From positions 1 through 64,000 of the forward strand of contig NZ_QKZV01000005.1 of the NCBI RefSeq assembly GCF_003254115.1: a stretch of DNA of 64,000 nt. Reading direction: 5' to 3'. The stretch's first letter is position 1. Each line of letters opens with the position of its first letter. This DNA comes from Hydrotalea sandarakina (GTDB lineage Bacteria; Bacteroidota; Bacteroidia; Chitinophagales; Chitinophagaceae). The position numbers were made by a program, and so were the translations under genes. The notes under the pieces were generated by a model. It saw only the letters and a program-made list of their open reading frames with translations, did no database searches and was not told where the DNA came from. Positions 36,148 to 45,018 of the stretch are shown here, piece after piece.

Positions 36148-37282
36148 GGCCGGTATTTATTTACATATTCCATTTTGTAAACAGGCATGTAATTACTGCA
36201 ACTTCCATTTTTCAGTAAACAAAAAATACATGCCCCAAATGGTGAAGGCCATTGCGAATGAAATGCATATTCAACAAGCATTTTTATCCAACTCTACCAT
36301 TCATACCATTTACTTTGGTGGTGGCACACCTTCATTATTAAGCTTGGAACAAATCAGCTTTTTACTCAATAACATCCATCAACATTTTACCATAGCATCT
36401 GATGCAGAAATTACCCTGGAGGTGAATCCCGATGATTGCACACCTGAAAAACTGCAAGCATGGCGAAATGCCGGTATTAATCGTTTAAGTATCGGAACGC
36501 AATCATTTAGAGAAGAAGATTTAAAATGGATGAACCGATCGCACAATGCACTTTCGGCTATAAGGGCAATTGAACAGGCACACCAAGCTTCATTTCAAAA
36601 TATTAGCATTGACCTTATATACGGTATACCGGGGTTAACAACTGAAGCATGGCTACAAAATGTACAACAAGCTACTCAACTTCCCATTCAGCATTTATCA
36701 TGCTATGCACTAACGGTTGAACCAAAGACTGCCTTAAGTAATGCCATTCAAAAAAAACTTTTACCTGATATTAATACCGATGAACAGGCCTTACAATTTG
36801 AATTACTCATGCAATGGCTTCCGGATGCAGGATTTCAACAGTATGAGGTTTCTAATTTCGCCAAACCCGGTTTTGAAAGTAAGCACAATAGTAGTTATTG
36901 GAAAGGTATTCCTTATTTGGGACTGGGGCCTTCCGCTCATTCCTACAATGGACAATGGCGCCAATGGAACATTGCCAACAATAGTTTATACCTGCAAAGC
37001 ATTGAAAAAGGAATAATTCCTGCCGAAATAGAAGAACTAACCCCTTCACAAAAAAGGAATGAACAAATTATGATTGCATTGCGCATGAAAGAAGGAATTT
37101 ATTTCAATCAGTTATCTAACCTTTTTTCTTCAGAACACAAAGCAGCATTGTTGAGTAATGCAGATAAGTGGATAAACCGGAAGCTTATGGAATGGTTACC
37201 AGAAGTGCAACAATTACGATTAACTACAAAAGGTATGCTTTACGCCGATGGCATTGCTGCCGATTTGTTTGAAACTACTTAG
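36146..37282 (+). CDS. hemW: Radical SAM haem chaperone HemW
   Basis: A 378-residue radical SAM protein. The [4Fe-4S] cluster motif is Cys11-x3-Cys15-x2-Cys18 (HIPFCKQACNYCNF), followed by YFGGGTPSLL, LEVNPDD, RLSIGTQSF and SIDLIYGIPG. The C-terminal HemN-like domain is present (NEQIMIALRMKEGI). The cysteine spacing lacks the extra Cys of true coproporphyrinogen dehydrogenase HemN (CxxxCxxCxC), so HemW, which delivers haem to client proteins, is the better call. It faces the hemD side but is convergent with gpsA, the two stop codons being adjacent. Confidence 0.88.
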   Translation: MAGIYLHIPFCKQACNYCNFHFSVNKKYMPQMVKAIANEMHIQQAFLSNSTIHTIYFGGGTPSLLSLEQISFLLNNIHQHFTIASDAEITLEVNPDDCTPEKLQAWRNAGINRLSIGTQSFREEDLKWMNRSHNALSAIRAIEQAHQASFQNISIDLIYGIPGLTTEAWLQNVQQATQLPIQHLSCYALTVEPKTALSNAIQKKLLPDINTDEQALQFELLMQWLPDAGFQQYEVSNFAKPGFESKHNSSYWKGIPYLGLGPSAHSYNGQWRQWNIANNSLYLQSIEKGIIPAEIEELTPSQKRNEQIMIALRMKEGIYFNQLSNLFSSEHKAALLSNADKWINRKLMEWLPEVQQLRLTTKGMLYADGIAADLFETT

Positions 37283-38287
37283 TTACACCAATAAAGCTTC
37301 TATTTTTTGGAAGCCTTCATCCGCGGGGAAATGCTCCCACAATATTTCATAAATAGTTTGTACAATAGGAAGTGCTGTATGGTATTGTTGATTAATGAAT
37401 ACCATGCATTTGGATGCATTATACCCTTCGGCTACCATGTTTAATTCTAACTGTGCCGCCTTTACGCTGTATCCTTTGCCAATCATATTGCCGAAAGTTC
37501 GGTTACGACTAAAAAGGGAATAACAGGTAACCAACAAATCGCCTAAATATACCGAAGCTGCATAATCATTATCATCCGTTTTATCGGTTTCTTTATGGGT
37601 AATTGCTTTTAAAAAACGGTTCATTTCTAATGCGCAGTTAGCAATATACACGCTTAAAAAATTATCGCCATACTCTAAACCATGTGCTATACCAGCGCCT
37701 AATGCATAAATATTTTTAAGTACTGCAGCATATTGCACGCCTATTACATCTGTATTTGTTTCCGTATTGATGTAAGGTGTTTTAAAATATGAGGCTAATT
37801 GCTGTGTAACATTTTTATCCATACCGGAAAATGTTAAATACGATAACTTTTCTGCAGCTACTTCTTCAGCATGGCAGGGACCTAATAAAGTAAAATATTG
37901 TTGTAAAGGAAATTGAAAATGTTCTTGCAAATATTCATGAAATAAATATTTGTGATGCGGCAAAATACCTTTTATGGCTGAAATAATGTATTTGTTTTTA
38001 AAAATGGTTTTAGGCAAATGATGAAAAGCATCGGCTACGTATGCAGAAGGTATGGCTACAACAATTACATCACTGTCTTCAATTACAGTTTGAATGGAGG
38101 CCGACATATTTAATAACTGCGTATTAAAATAGGCATTGCTTAAATAATGCGGATTGTGTTTCCTTTGTTGGATGTATGGAATGGTTTTTTCATTTCGTAT
38201 CCACCAGTTAATGTGATGTTCATTATCCGTTAAAATTTTGGCAATTGCAGTTGCCCAACTTCCACTTCCTATAATACCAATTTGCAT
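37283..38287 (-). CDS. gpsA: Glycerol-3-phosphate dehydrogenase [NAD(P)+]
   Basis: About 334 residues from the ATG at 38285-38287, which gives the family start MQIGIIGSGSWATAIAK with the dinucleotide-binding loop. Also visible: WWIRNE, VVAIPSAYV, SAIKGI, LGPCHAEEVA and the catalytic Lys in QYAAVLKNIYALGAGIAHGLEYGDN. It reduces dihydroxyacetone phosphate to sn-glycerol-3-phosphate for phospholipids. The extra 13 residues possible upstream do not fit the family. Its stop abuts the hemW stop on the opposite strand. Confidence 0.92.
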   Translation of the reverse strand: MQIGIIGSGSWATAIAKILTDNEHHINWWIRNEKTIPYIQQRKHNPHYLSNAYFNTQLLNMSASIQTVIEDSDVIVVAIPSAYVADAFHHLPKTIFKNKYIISAIKGILPHHKYLFHEYLQEHFQFPLQQYFTLLGPCHAEEVAAEKLSYLTFSGMDKNVTQQLASYFKTPYINTETNTDVIGVQYAAVLKNIYALGAGIAHGLEYGDNFLSVYIANCALEMNRFLKAITHKETDKTDDNDYAASVYLGDLLVTCYSLFSRNRTFGNMIGKGYSVKAAQLELNMVAEGYNASKCMVFINQQYHTALPIVQTIYEILWEHFPADEGFQKIEALLV

Positions 38288-38344
38288 AGCAATTCGTTTG
38301 AGTATGACAAACATACAGAAAGGCAATGGGTATTACAATTTCTG

Positions 38345-38378
38345 CACAAAAAAACCGGCCAATGAATAAGGCCGGTTT
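38345..38378 (-). terminator. Intrinsic terminator after the efflux adaptor gene
   Basis: Perfect 9-bp stem AAACCGGCC (38352-38360) with GGCCGGTTT (38370-38378), followed on the minus strand by a run of T. It ends the tolC-adaptor operon, 22 bp past the adaptor stop. Confidence 0.85.
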
Positions 38379-38399
38379 ATGTTGAATAAATTAATTGTT

Positions 38400-39746
38400 T
38401 TAATTAGATGGTTTTACTTCGTACAACTTATCCTTTGGAGTTACTAGCACCTTATCTTTATTTTTCAGTAACTTACTTACTGTTGAATAAGGGCCTGTAA
38501 CAACCTCATCGCCTGCTTGAAGCCCACTGGTAACTTGTATATAATTCAAATCCTGAATACCTGTTTTAACAGGTGTCATTTTAACGGTACCGTCTTTCTG
38601 TATTACAAATACCACTTCTTGGGTACTATCGGAATTGCCGGCCTTCTGCATATCTTTATTACCGGCAGCATTGGCAGTGGAATCTGCATTCATGTCTCTT
38701 GTTGTAACGGCATTTAAAGGAACACTCAATACATTTGGCGCAGTGCGGGTTTGTATGTCGGCGCTGGCACTCATACCGGGCCTAAAAGGAAAACGGCCTT
38801 TTACTATTAAGTCCTGATAGCTTTCCGGCAACAAGCGAATATGTACTTTATAATTGGTAACATCGGTTGAGGTAGTGGTTGTAGTTGCAGAAGCATTAGT
38901 AGCAGGATTGGCAATTTTATATACCACGCCTTTAAATTTTCTATCGTTATACGCATCAACTTCTACCAAAGCAGTATCACCAATTTTTATTTTTGGAATA
39001 TCATTTTCGCCTACATCAACTTGCGCAACTATGCTGCTTAGGTCAGCAATGCGCATCATTTCAGTTCCTACATTAAAACTGTTACCGGCTACTCTTTCTC
39101 CTTTTTTAATACTTAACAAGCTTACAACGCCACTAATGGGTGCAGTAATAATGGTGCGTGATAAATCTTCATTTGCTTTTGCCAACTGTGCCTGCGCATT
39201 TTTTATATTCGCTTTATTGGCATTAATATTTTGAATGGCAGCATTATAATTAGCTTCTGCTGAACGATAAGCTTGTTCAGCTGTTTCAAACTCCTGACGG
39301 CTGATTACTTTATCGTCTAATAATTTTTTTTGCCTTTTATAGTTGGCTTCTGTTTGGTCAACCGTAGCTTTTAATCCAACCAAACTAGCTTGTAAATTGG
39401 CCAGTTGTGCCTGCGCTTGTGTAACAATTGCCGCCACTTGGTCACGTTGTGTTACATAAATGTCGGCATATATTTTCGCCAACTCTTGTCCCTTTTTAAC
39501 CGTATCGCCTTCGTTTACATTTAAGGCAACTACCTCACCACTAATATCCGGACTAATTTTTACTTCTACTTCAGGATAAATTTTACCGCTGGCATTTACA
39601 CTTTCAATAATGGTTCTTACTTGTGCTTTTTCGGCAGAAACCTTAATCCCTTCATCTTTACCAATAACACCGGCTGCCTTTAAACCCCATAAGGCACCTA
39701 ACAAAATAATTAGAATAATGATGGTCCAAAGCAGTTTTTTATTCAT
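38400..39746 (-). CDS. Periplasmic adaptor (membrane fusion protein) of a tripartite efflux pump
   Basis: A 448-residue protein with an N-terminal membrane anchor (about 5-25), then the lipoyl/barrel-sandwich halves (VNASGKIYPEVEVKISPDISGEVVALNVNEGDTVKKGQELAKI and TIITAPISGVVSLLSIKKGERV), an alpha-helical hairpin of about 100 residues rich in Ala, Gln and Asn, a beta-barrel domain and a C-terminal domain. The layout fits MacA/HlyD-type adaptors linking an inner-membrane pump to TolC. It is the second gene of an operon with tolC (48-bp gap). The matching inner-membrane pump is not in the window. Confidence 0.9.
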   Translation of the reverse strand: MNKKLLWTIIILIILLGALWGLKAAGVIGKDEGIKVSAEKAQVRTIIESVNASGKIYPEVEVKISPDISGEVVALNVNEGDTVKKGQELAKIYADIYVTQRDQVAAIVTQAQAQLANLQASLVGLKATVDQTEANYKRQKKLLDDKVISRQEFETAEQAYRSAEANYNAAIQNINANKANIKNAQAQLAKANEDLSRTIITAPISGVVSLLSIKKGERVAGNSFNVGTEMMRIADLSSIVAQVDVGENDIPKIKIGDTALVEVDAYNDRKFKGVVYKIANPATNASATTTTTSTDVTNYKVHIRLLPESYQDLIVKGRFPFRPGMSASADIQTRTAPNVLSVPLNAVTTRDMNADSTANAAGNKDMQKAGNSDSTQEVVFVIQKDGTVKMTPVKTGIQDLNYIQVTSGLQAGDEVVTGPYSTVSKLLKNKDKVLVTPKDKLYEVKPSN

Positions 39747-39794
39747 ACAGTTATTTTTATATAAGTAAGTTGAATGATGTTTATGGTAAGTGAA

Positions 39795-41255
39795 TTACAA
39801 CTTTAAGCCCATGCCTTTATAAAACTCCAGCAATTTCATTTTAAAAATATAATCATATTCATTGGCTACCTGCTGCAGTTTTGCTTTCAACAAGTTGTTT
39901 TGATTGGTAATTAAATCAATGGTTCCAAGCATACCAATTTCATAACGCTTTAAAGCAAAATCGTATGCTTTCTGAGCACTCATTACACTCTTCTTACCGG
40001 CATTAAACTTTTCGGCAGCTAATACCGCATTGGTATAGGCAGTGTAAATATTGTTTTTTAAAGTAAAGTCTGCCAACTCATTTTGCAATTGGGTATTCTT
40101 GATATTTAATTTAGCTTGTTGGTAAGCTATGCGACTTTGCCCGTTATTAAATACAGGAATACTTAAGTTAATTCCTAAGCCTTGACCAAAGTTGTTGGTA
40201 ATTTGATTGGACCATCCCTGCCACAATTGTCCGAAATTCTTTTTGGATTGTGTTACAGAAAAAACAGGATTTTGAACATAATAATTGGCACTGCCAATTT
40301 TCACGATGGGTTCAGCGCCGGTAATAGGCGCATAACCATTAAAAGTATAACCATCAATTTGATTAAATGAATTGTAAAAGTTGGTACCCAAGCTAATACC
40401 AAATCCTAAGGTAGGATAAAGCGCAGCTTTAGCAACCTGCATATTTTTTTGTGCTGCTTTTAAACGAAATGCATTTCCTTTTTGCAAAGGCTGATTATTC
40501 AATGCTAAAGCATAAACCACTTCGGGTTGTAAATCGGCAAAGGATTCTAAAGGTATGGTGGATACATCAGGCGTATCCACTTCGAAAGGGGTGGCAGCAT
40601 CTAAATTCAAAACTGCTTTCAGTTGTAATACACTTTGTTGAAATGTAGTTTTAGCGGCAATATAATTGCTGCTGTCATTGGCCAATTGGGCTTCTAACTC
40701 AATTTGGTTTAACTCGGGCAAGGCTCCCGCTTCCACTTGTTTCTTAGTAATATCAAGTTGTGTTTGTGTTTGTTGAATTTGTACTTTGCTAATATTAATT
40801 TGTTCATTGGCGCTTAATACCTGCAAATAATAAGTAGCTACATTTAAAGCTGCATCGTTGCTGGCTTTTTCAACATCGGCCAAAGCAGCTTCTGCACTGA
40901 ATTGTGCAGCATTCACATTATTTTTTAACCGATTCCAATTGTATAAGGTTACATTACTGTTGGCTTGAATGTTTTGATACAATGCTTGTGTGTTTGTATA
41001 AATGTTGGTGGTACGGTCAATAGATCGACCAAATTGCACACCTACACCTGTACCTAATGATAAAGTGGGAATTTGATAATATTTAGCTTGTTGCACTTGT
41101 AAGGCAGCCAGCCTTGCCTGTACATCGGCCTGCTTAACCGAAATATTGTTTTTTAGGGCATATTCTACACAGCGCTGCAACGTCCACTTTTCAGTGGTTT
41201 GTCCATAACCCAGCACTGTTAAGGAAACAAAAATGAACAAAAACACATATTTCAT
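39795..41255 (-). CDS. TolC-family outer-membrane efflux channel
   Basis: A 486-residue protein with signal peptide (cleavage about residue 18, LGYGQ). The TolC duplication is visible: two long coiled helix sets, each with family segments (WTLQRCVEYALKNNISVKQADVQARLAALQVQQAK near the start; AQKAYDFALKRYEIGMLGTIDLI near the end). Outer-membrane trimeric channel working with the adjacent adaptor. First gene of the operon; a -7 element flanked by an 8-bp inverted repeat lies about 80 bp upstream. Confidence 0.9.
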   Translation of the reverse strand: MKYVFLFIFVSLTVLGYGQTTEKWTLQRCVEYALKNNISVKQADVQARLAALQVQQAKYYQIPTLSLGTGVGVQFGRSIDRTTNIYTNTQALYQNIQANSNVTLYNWNRLKNNVNAAQFSAEAALADVEKASNDAALNVATYYLQVLSANEQINISKVQIQQTQTQLDITKKQVEAGALPELNQIELEAQLANDSSNYIAAKTTFQQSVLQLKAVLNLDAATPFEVDTPDVSTIPLESFADLQPEVVYALALNNQPLQKGNAFRLKAAQKNMQVAKAALYPTLGFGISLGTNFYNSFNQIDGYTFNGYAPITGAEPIVKIGSANYYVQNPVFSVTQSKKNFGQLWQGWSNQITNNFGQGLGINLSIPVFNNGQSRIAYQQAKLNIKNTQLQNELADFTLKNNIYTAYTNAVLAAEKFNAGKKSVMSAQKAYDFALKRYEIGMLGTIDLITNQNNLLKAKLQQVANEYDYIFKMKLLEFYKGMGLKL

Positions 41256-41324
41256 GCAGTCATTATTTTATTTTTTGAACAATACAACTTCAAATAGCCA
41301 CGCAAAACGGTTAACCATCCATCC

Positions 41325-41353
41325 TCTATTCTATACAAAAATAACAGAATAGA
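41325..41353 (-). promoter_or_regulatory. Promoter and putative operator of the tolC-adaptor operon
   Basis: Minus-strand TATTTTTG (41336-41343) is a perfect -7 element. It is framed by an 8-bp perfect inverted repeat, TCTATTCT at 41325-41332 and AGAATAGA at 41346-41353, with a 13-bp centre. A dimeric repressor bound there would cover the promoter. Leader to the tolC ATG is about 75 nt. Confidence 0.5.
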
Positions 41354-41383
41354 AATGGCAACACGAAATTTTAGATAAATGGT

Positions 41384-42571
41384 TTAATGAACAGGAGCAG
41401 CGGCTTTTTTAAAGGCTTGTTGTAAATCGGCTATTAAATAATCAGGGTCTTCAAGCCCCACATATAAACGCAACATTCTATGCTCGGCATTTTGCTCATC
41501 GTATTCTGCCTCTGCAAAACCTGCACAACGGGGTACTACTAAACTTTCATGTCCACCCCAACTTACCGCCATGCGAATGTGCTGTAAAGCATTACAGAAT
41601 GTTTCAATGGATTGTATGGGCAATGGCTTTAATACAATGGTACACAATCCGCAGGCGCCTTTCATTTGTTTTTTAGCCAATGATAATTGCGGGAAATTGG
41701 GCTCAAATGGGAAAATGACCTTTTCCACCAACGATTCTGTTTTTAAATAATCAATCACCCGTTGTGTAGTTTTGGTAATATGTGCCAACCGCATTGGCAA
41801 GGTTCGTAACCCGCGAATGAGTAACCAAGCATTAAAGGGCTGAATGCCACTGCCTATATTTAAGTATTCACTGTTAAAAATACGTTCAATCATAACTTTG
41901 TTGCTGCTTAATACCCCTGCTACCACATCGCTATGACCACCTATGTATTTTGTGGCAGATTGAATACTAATATCAATACCCATTTGAATGGGTTGCTGAT
42001 ATAAAGGGGTACAATAACTGTTATCAATAACTGAAACAATTTGGTGTTGTTTGGCCAATGCAGCCACCGCAGCTAAATCCTGAAGTTCATAGGTCCAGCT
42101 ATTGGGCGATTCTAAATAAAACAAGCGGGTATTGGGTTGAATGGCCTTTTGCCAGTTTTCAATGGCACTGCCATCAATATAAGTATGGGTTACGCCAAAA
42201 CGCGGCAATATTTCTTCAAACATTTTCCTGGCCCAAGTGTAAACGCCTGCAACACTTACAATATGATCGCCCGATTTTACATTGGCCAAAACGGCCGCAA
42301 ATATGGCTGCTGCACCACTATTCAATACCAGGCAATCTTCGGCACTATCTAATGCTGCCAGCTTTTGCGATAATATTTTCACCGTTGGATTTAACCCTCT
42401 GCTATACAACCAGGTACTATATTCATTAGCAAAAGCTTTACGCAAATCGGCCACCGTTTTAAAAGAGAAATTAGAGGTTTGAACAATGGGTGGTGTAACA
42501 GCCCTAAAATACTGGTCGTTCTCTTCTCCCAATTCATTCAATATGTAGGAAATATCCTGTTCGTTATTCAT
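41384..42571 (-). CDS. PLP-dependent trans-sulfuration enzyme (cystathionine gamma-synthase/lyase family)
   Basis: A 395-residue fold-type I PLP enzyme. Family marks: YSTWLYSRGLNPTVKILSQKLAALD, LNSGAAAIFAAVLA, VIDNSYCTPLYQQPI, and the PLP-binding Lys in SATKYIGGHSDVVAG. The C-terminal SWGGHESLVVPR is typical of the group. It could make cystathionine (MetB), cleave it (MetC), or act as methionine gamma-lyase; these cannot be told apart safely by eye. It follows an amino-acid permease gene by 11 bp, which would suit a degradative or salvage role. Confidence 0.85.
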   Translation of the reverse strand: MNNEQDISYILNELGEENDQYFRAVTPPIVQTSNFSFKTVADLRKAFANEYSTWLYSRGLNPTVKILSQKLAALDSAEDCLVLNSGAAAIFAAVLANVKSGDHIVSVAGVYTWARKMFEEILPRFGVTHTYIDGSAIENWQKAIQPNTRLFYLESPNSWTYELQDLAAVAALAKQHQIVSVIDNSYCTPLYQQPIQMGIDISIQSATKYIGGHSDVVAGVLSSNKVMIERIFNSEYLNIGSGIQPFNAWLLIRGLRTLPMRLAHITKTTQRVIDYLKTESLVEKVIFPFEPNFPQLSLAKKQMKGACGLCTIVLKPLPIQSIETFCNALQHIRMAVSWGGHESLVVPRCAGFAEAEYDEQNAEHRMLRLYVGLEDPDYLIADLQQAFKKAAAPVH

Positions 42572-42582
42572 ACAAAATTTTT

Positions 42583-43923
42583 TTATGAGGTAAACGTGCT
42601 GCTATCATGCTGCTTTTTATGAAAAATAAAATACAAGATTATAAACGCCGCTAATACCAATACACCCACCAATGCCGTTAATGGGGTGCGAATAATAATA
42701 CTGACACACACAAACACATAAGCGGCAATAAAAATGATGGGCAGCAATGGATACAATTTCATTTTATAAATGCCGGTATTGTCTAAATGCTTGGTTTTAC
42801 GTCGCAAAATAAAAATAGTGGCACTCGAGCCCACCATTCCAAACGAATCGAGGAAAATGGTAAAATTCAAAATCTTTTCAAATGTTTGTGCAAACACAAG
42901 AATAATGATACACATAGCGGTAAACACGGTTAAAGAAACCGTTAACACCTGATTCTTACTGCTTTGCTTGCCAAATATTTTTGGCAATGAACCTTCATCA
43001 CTCATGGCATACATTACCCTGGGGTTGCTTAACAGCAATGCATTTACGTAAGAAAGCACGCCTACAAATAAAAAGAAGGAAAAAATTTCTGCACCACGAA
43101 CGCCAAACACATTGTGAATTAATACGTAAGCAATTTCTGTTTCCTGCTTCATTTGATGAAATCCGATAATTTTATAATAACTGTAATTCACCAGCAGATA
43201 TAAAATAATGATAATGGCTATACCCATGAATATACCACGAGGCATATTTTTAGCCGGCTCATTAATTTCATTTCCGAAATTAATGGTTTGCTGATAGCCC
43301 CCATACGTAAAAGAAACTGCAATTAAGCTTATGCCTAAACTTTGAATCCAACTCATATTTGTGGTAACGTCATTGGCTTGCTGTACAGCAGCCGGTTGCG
43401 TAACGGGAAAAAACAAGGCCGCTATTAACACTACAATCATCCCAATCTTAATGAGCATGAGTATATTTTGCGCCTTAGCACTCATTCTTAATCCCATTAA
43501 ATTAATACCATAAAACACCACAATGGCTATAGCACTAATAATGGCTTTATCTACATCATTCCAATGATTGCCCGGTAATAGTTTAACAATATACCCGCTG
43601 CCTATTAATGCTACCCCGCTTAATGAAGCTGCATTGCTGATAAGAATAATACAATTAATGGCAAATGCAATACTGGGATGATAGGCTACCGAAAAAATTT
43701 TATAATATCCCCCGGTTACCGGATAACGGCTACCTATTTCCGCATAGGTTAATGCACCACAAAACGCAACAAAGCCGCCTAACAACCAGGCTATGAAATA
43801 TACAGAAGGATTAATAGCATCTTTTGCTGAAGTAGCAGCTGTTCTAAAAATACCCATTCCTATTACAAGGCCCACCACTATCATGGTAAAGCTGAATAGG
43901 TTTAATTGTTGTTTTCCGCGCAT
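42583..43923 (-). CDS. APC-superfamily amino acid permease
   Basis: A 446-residue protein with about 12 membrane helices. The N-terminal FSFTMIVVGLVIGMGIFRTAA carries the substrate-binding GMGI helix break of APC transporters, and ALTYAEIGSRYPVTGGYY is a family signature. Likely a proton-coupled uptake carrier or exchanger for amino acids. It lies 11 bp upstream of the trans-sulfuration enzyme gene, so sulfur amino acids or a related substrate are a reasonable but unproven guess. Confidence 0.85.
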   Translation of the reverse strand: MRGKQQLNLFSFTMIVVGLVIGMGIFRTAATSAKDAINPSVYFIAWLLGGFVAFCGALTYAEIGSRYPVTGGYYKIFSVAYHPSIAFAINCIILISNAASLSGVALIGSGYIVKLLPGNHWNDVDKAIISAIAIVVFYGINLMGLRMSAKAQNILMLIKIGMIVVLIAALFFPVTQPAAVQQANDVTTNMSWIQSLGISLIAVSFTYGGYQQTINFGNEINEPAKNMPRGIFMGIAIIIILYLLVNYSYYKIIGFHQMKQETEIAYVLIHNVFGVRGAEIFSFFLFVGVLSYVNALLLSNPRVMYAMSDEGSLPKIFGKQSSKNQVLTVSLTVFTAMCIIILVFAQTFEKILNFTIFLDSFGMVGSSATIFILRRKTKHLDNTGIYKMKLYPLLPIIFIAAYVFVCVSIIIRTPLTALVGVLVLAAFIILYFIFHKKQHDSSTFTS

Positions 43924-44024
43924 AAGGTGTTAGTAAAAAACATTCAATATAATAAACAATTGCATGCAACTAATCAACAATGTCATTTTATTCTTCATTC
44001 TATTCTCAAAAAAGGTTCCTCTTT

Positions 44025-44621
44025 TCATGCCTCTTCATTCAACTCATTATGTACTAAATTTTTTTCAATTCGCTTATCCGGCACTATCCATATTACTGCA
44101 ACAACGCCATATAAAAACAAAGCCGGCCAGGCATTCCATAGGCCCAATAACATTGCGGCAACATAAATGACCACCGAAATTTTTCCTTTTGCATCGTTAC
44201 CTATAGCGGTAGCTAAAGTTGTTTTCTTACCATGTAATTTGATTAATGCCCGCACCAATATGTAATAGGCAATAGCACTCATCAATAACACAAATCCATA
44301 AACAATTACCGGCAACTGAGCAAAATGATTTTCGCCCATCCAACCGGATGCAAAGGGCACCAATGACAACCAAAACAACAGGTGCAAGTTTGCCCACAAT
44401 ACTTTTCCATTTACCTGCAACACCGCTTGTAATAAGTGGTGATGGTTATTCCAATAAATGCCGAGATATATAAAGCTTAATACATAACTTAAAAATACCG
44501 GCCATATTTCCAACAAAGCCTCCCAACTTACCATATGTGGCACTTTTAATTCTAATACCATAATGGTAATGATGATAGCCAATACGCCATCACTAAATGC
44601 TTCTAGTCGCCCCTTACGCAT
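44025..44621 (-). CDS. TMEM175/DUF1211 family membrane protein
   Basis: About 198 residues from the ATG at 44619-44621, giving MRKGRLEAFSDGVLAIIITIMVLELKVP, the signature helix of bacterial TMEM175 channels (FSDGVxAIxxTI motif). Six membrane helices are predicted. Bacterial members form tetrameric potassium channels with weak selectivity. An upstream in-frame ATG adds 17 residues that do not belong to the family. Transcribed alone, 101 bp upstream of the permease gene's start and divergent from the B12 operon. Confidence 0.85.
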   Translation of the reverse strand: MRKGRLEAFSDGVLAIIITIMVLELKVPHMVSWEALLEIWPVFLSYVLSFIYLGIYWNNHHHLLQAVLQVNGKVLWANLHLLFWLSLVPFASGWMGENHFAQLPVIVYGFVLLMSAIAYYILVRALIKLHGKKTTLATAIGNDAKGKISVVIYVAAMLLGLWNAWPALFLYGVVAVIWIVPDKRIEKNLVHNELNEEA

Positions 44622-44681
44622 GCATAAAAGTATTTGTTGCAAGGGAAGATAAATAAAAAAATGGCTTATCAATTCATTTCC

Positions 44682-44689
44682 TATTTTTG
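44682..44689 (+). promoter_or_regulatory. Predicted -7 promoter element of the cobalamin operon
   Basis: TATTTTTG, a perfect TAnnTTTG match, ends 8 bp before the first paired base of the riboswitch aptamer, so the transcript would start with the aptamer. No clear -33 element. Confidence 0.55.
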
Positions 44690-44696
44690 CCTTGTA

Positions 44697-44866
44697 TTTG
44701 GTTCAGTATAGGGTTTTCGTTCCTTATACTGATTAAAAGGGAAACCGGTGTAATTCCGGTGCTATCCCCGTAGCTGTAAAGGCCTCTGTAAAAAGAGAAA
44801 GCAAAACAACCACTGTTCTGTAAAGAATGGGAAGGTGCTTAAGCCTAAGCCAGAAGACCTGCCAAT
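44697..44866 (+). ncRNA. Cobalamin riboswitch aptamer
   Basis: The conserved core is unmistakable: GGGAAaccGGTGtaAtTCC followed by the CCCCGtaGCTGTAA segment (44739-44780 region), then ACCACTG (44810-44816, the B12-box core with one change from GCCACTG), GGGAAGGTGC and AAGCCAGAAGACCTGCC. The ends can pair (TATTTGG near 44694 with CCAATA near 44862) as helix P1. It precedes a BtuB-type receptor gene, the standard context for B12 repression by adenosylcobalamin in Bacteroidota. A 7-bp hairpin with a GAAA loop (44871-44888) follows directly. Confidence 0.93.
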
Positions 44867-44981
44867 ACACACTCATTGAAAAATGAGTATTTCATTCACG
44901 GCTTTCGGGTGAAAAGCATGGAATGTAAAAGACTGACTGCAGCGGTCGTTTATATTTCTCCGTTTGTTCATTTTCCTGAAA

Positions 44982-45018
44982 GCTCATTGTTCACTTTTAA
45001 AAACAAACAACAATGAGC
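44982..45018 (+). promoter_or_regulatory. Start-codon-sequestering hairpin in the riboswitch expression platform
   Basis: GCTCATTGTT (44982-44991) and AACAATGAGC (45009-45018) form a perfect 10-bp stem with a 17-nt loop; the second arm contains the btuB start codon ATG (45013-45015). Pairing would hide the initiation region. The upstream hairpin at 44871-44888 contains AATGAG, which could pair with CTCATT of the first arm and release the start codon. Confidence 0.55.

Noticed and set aside
36146-37282. Oxygen-independent coproporphyrinogen oxidase HemN
   Set aside because: The motif is CxxxCxxC without the fourth Cys of HemN, and the protein is short (378 residues), both favouring HemW.
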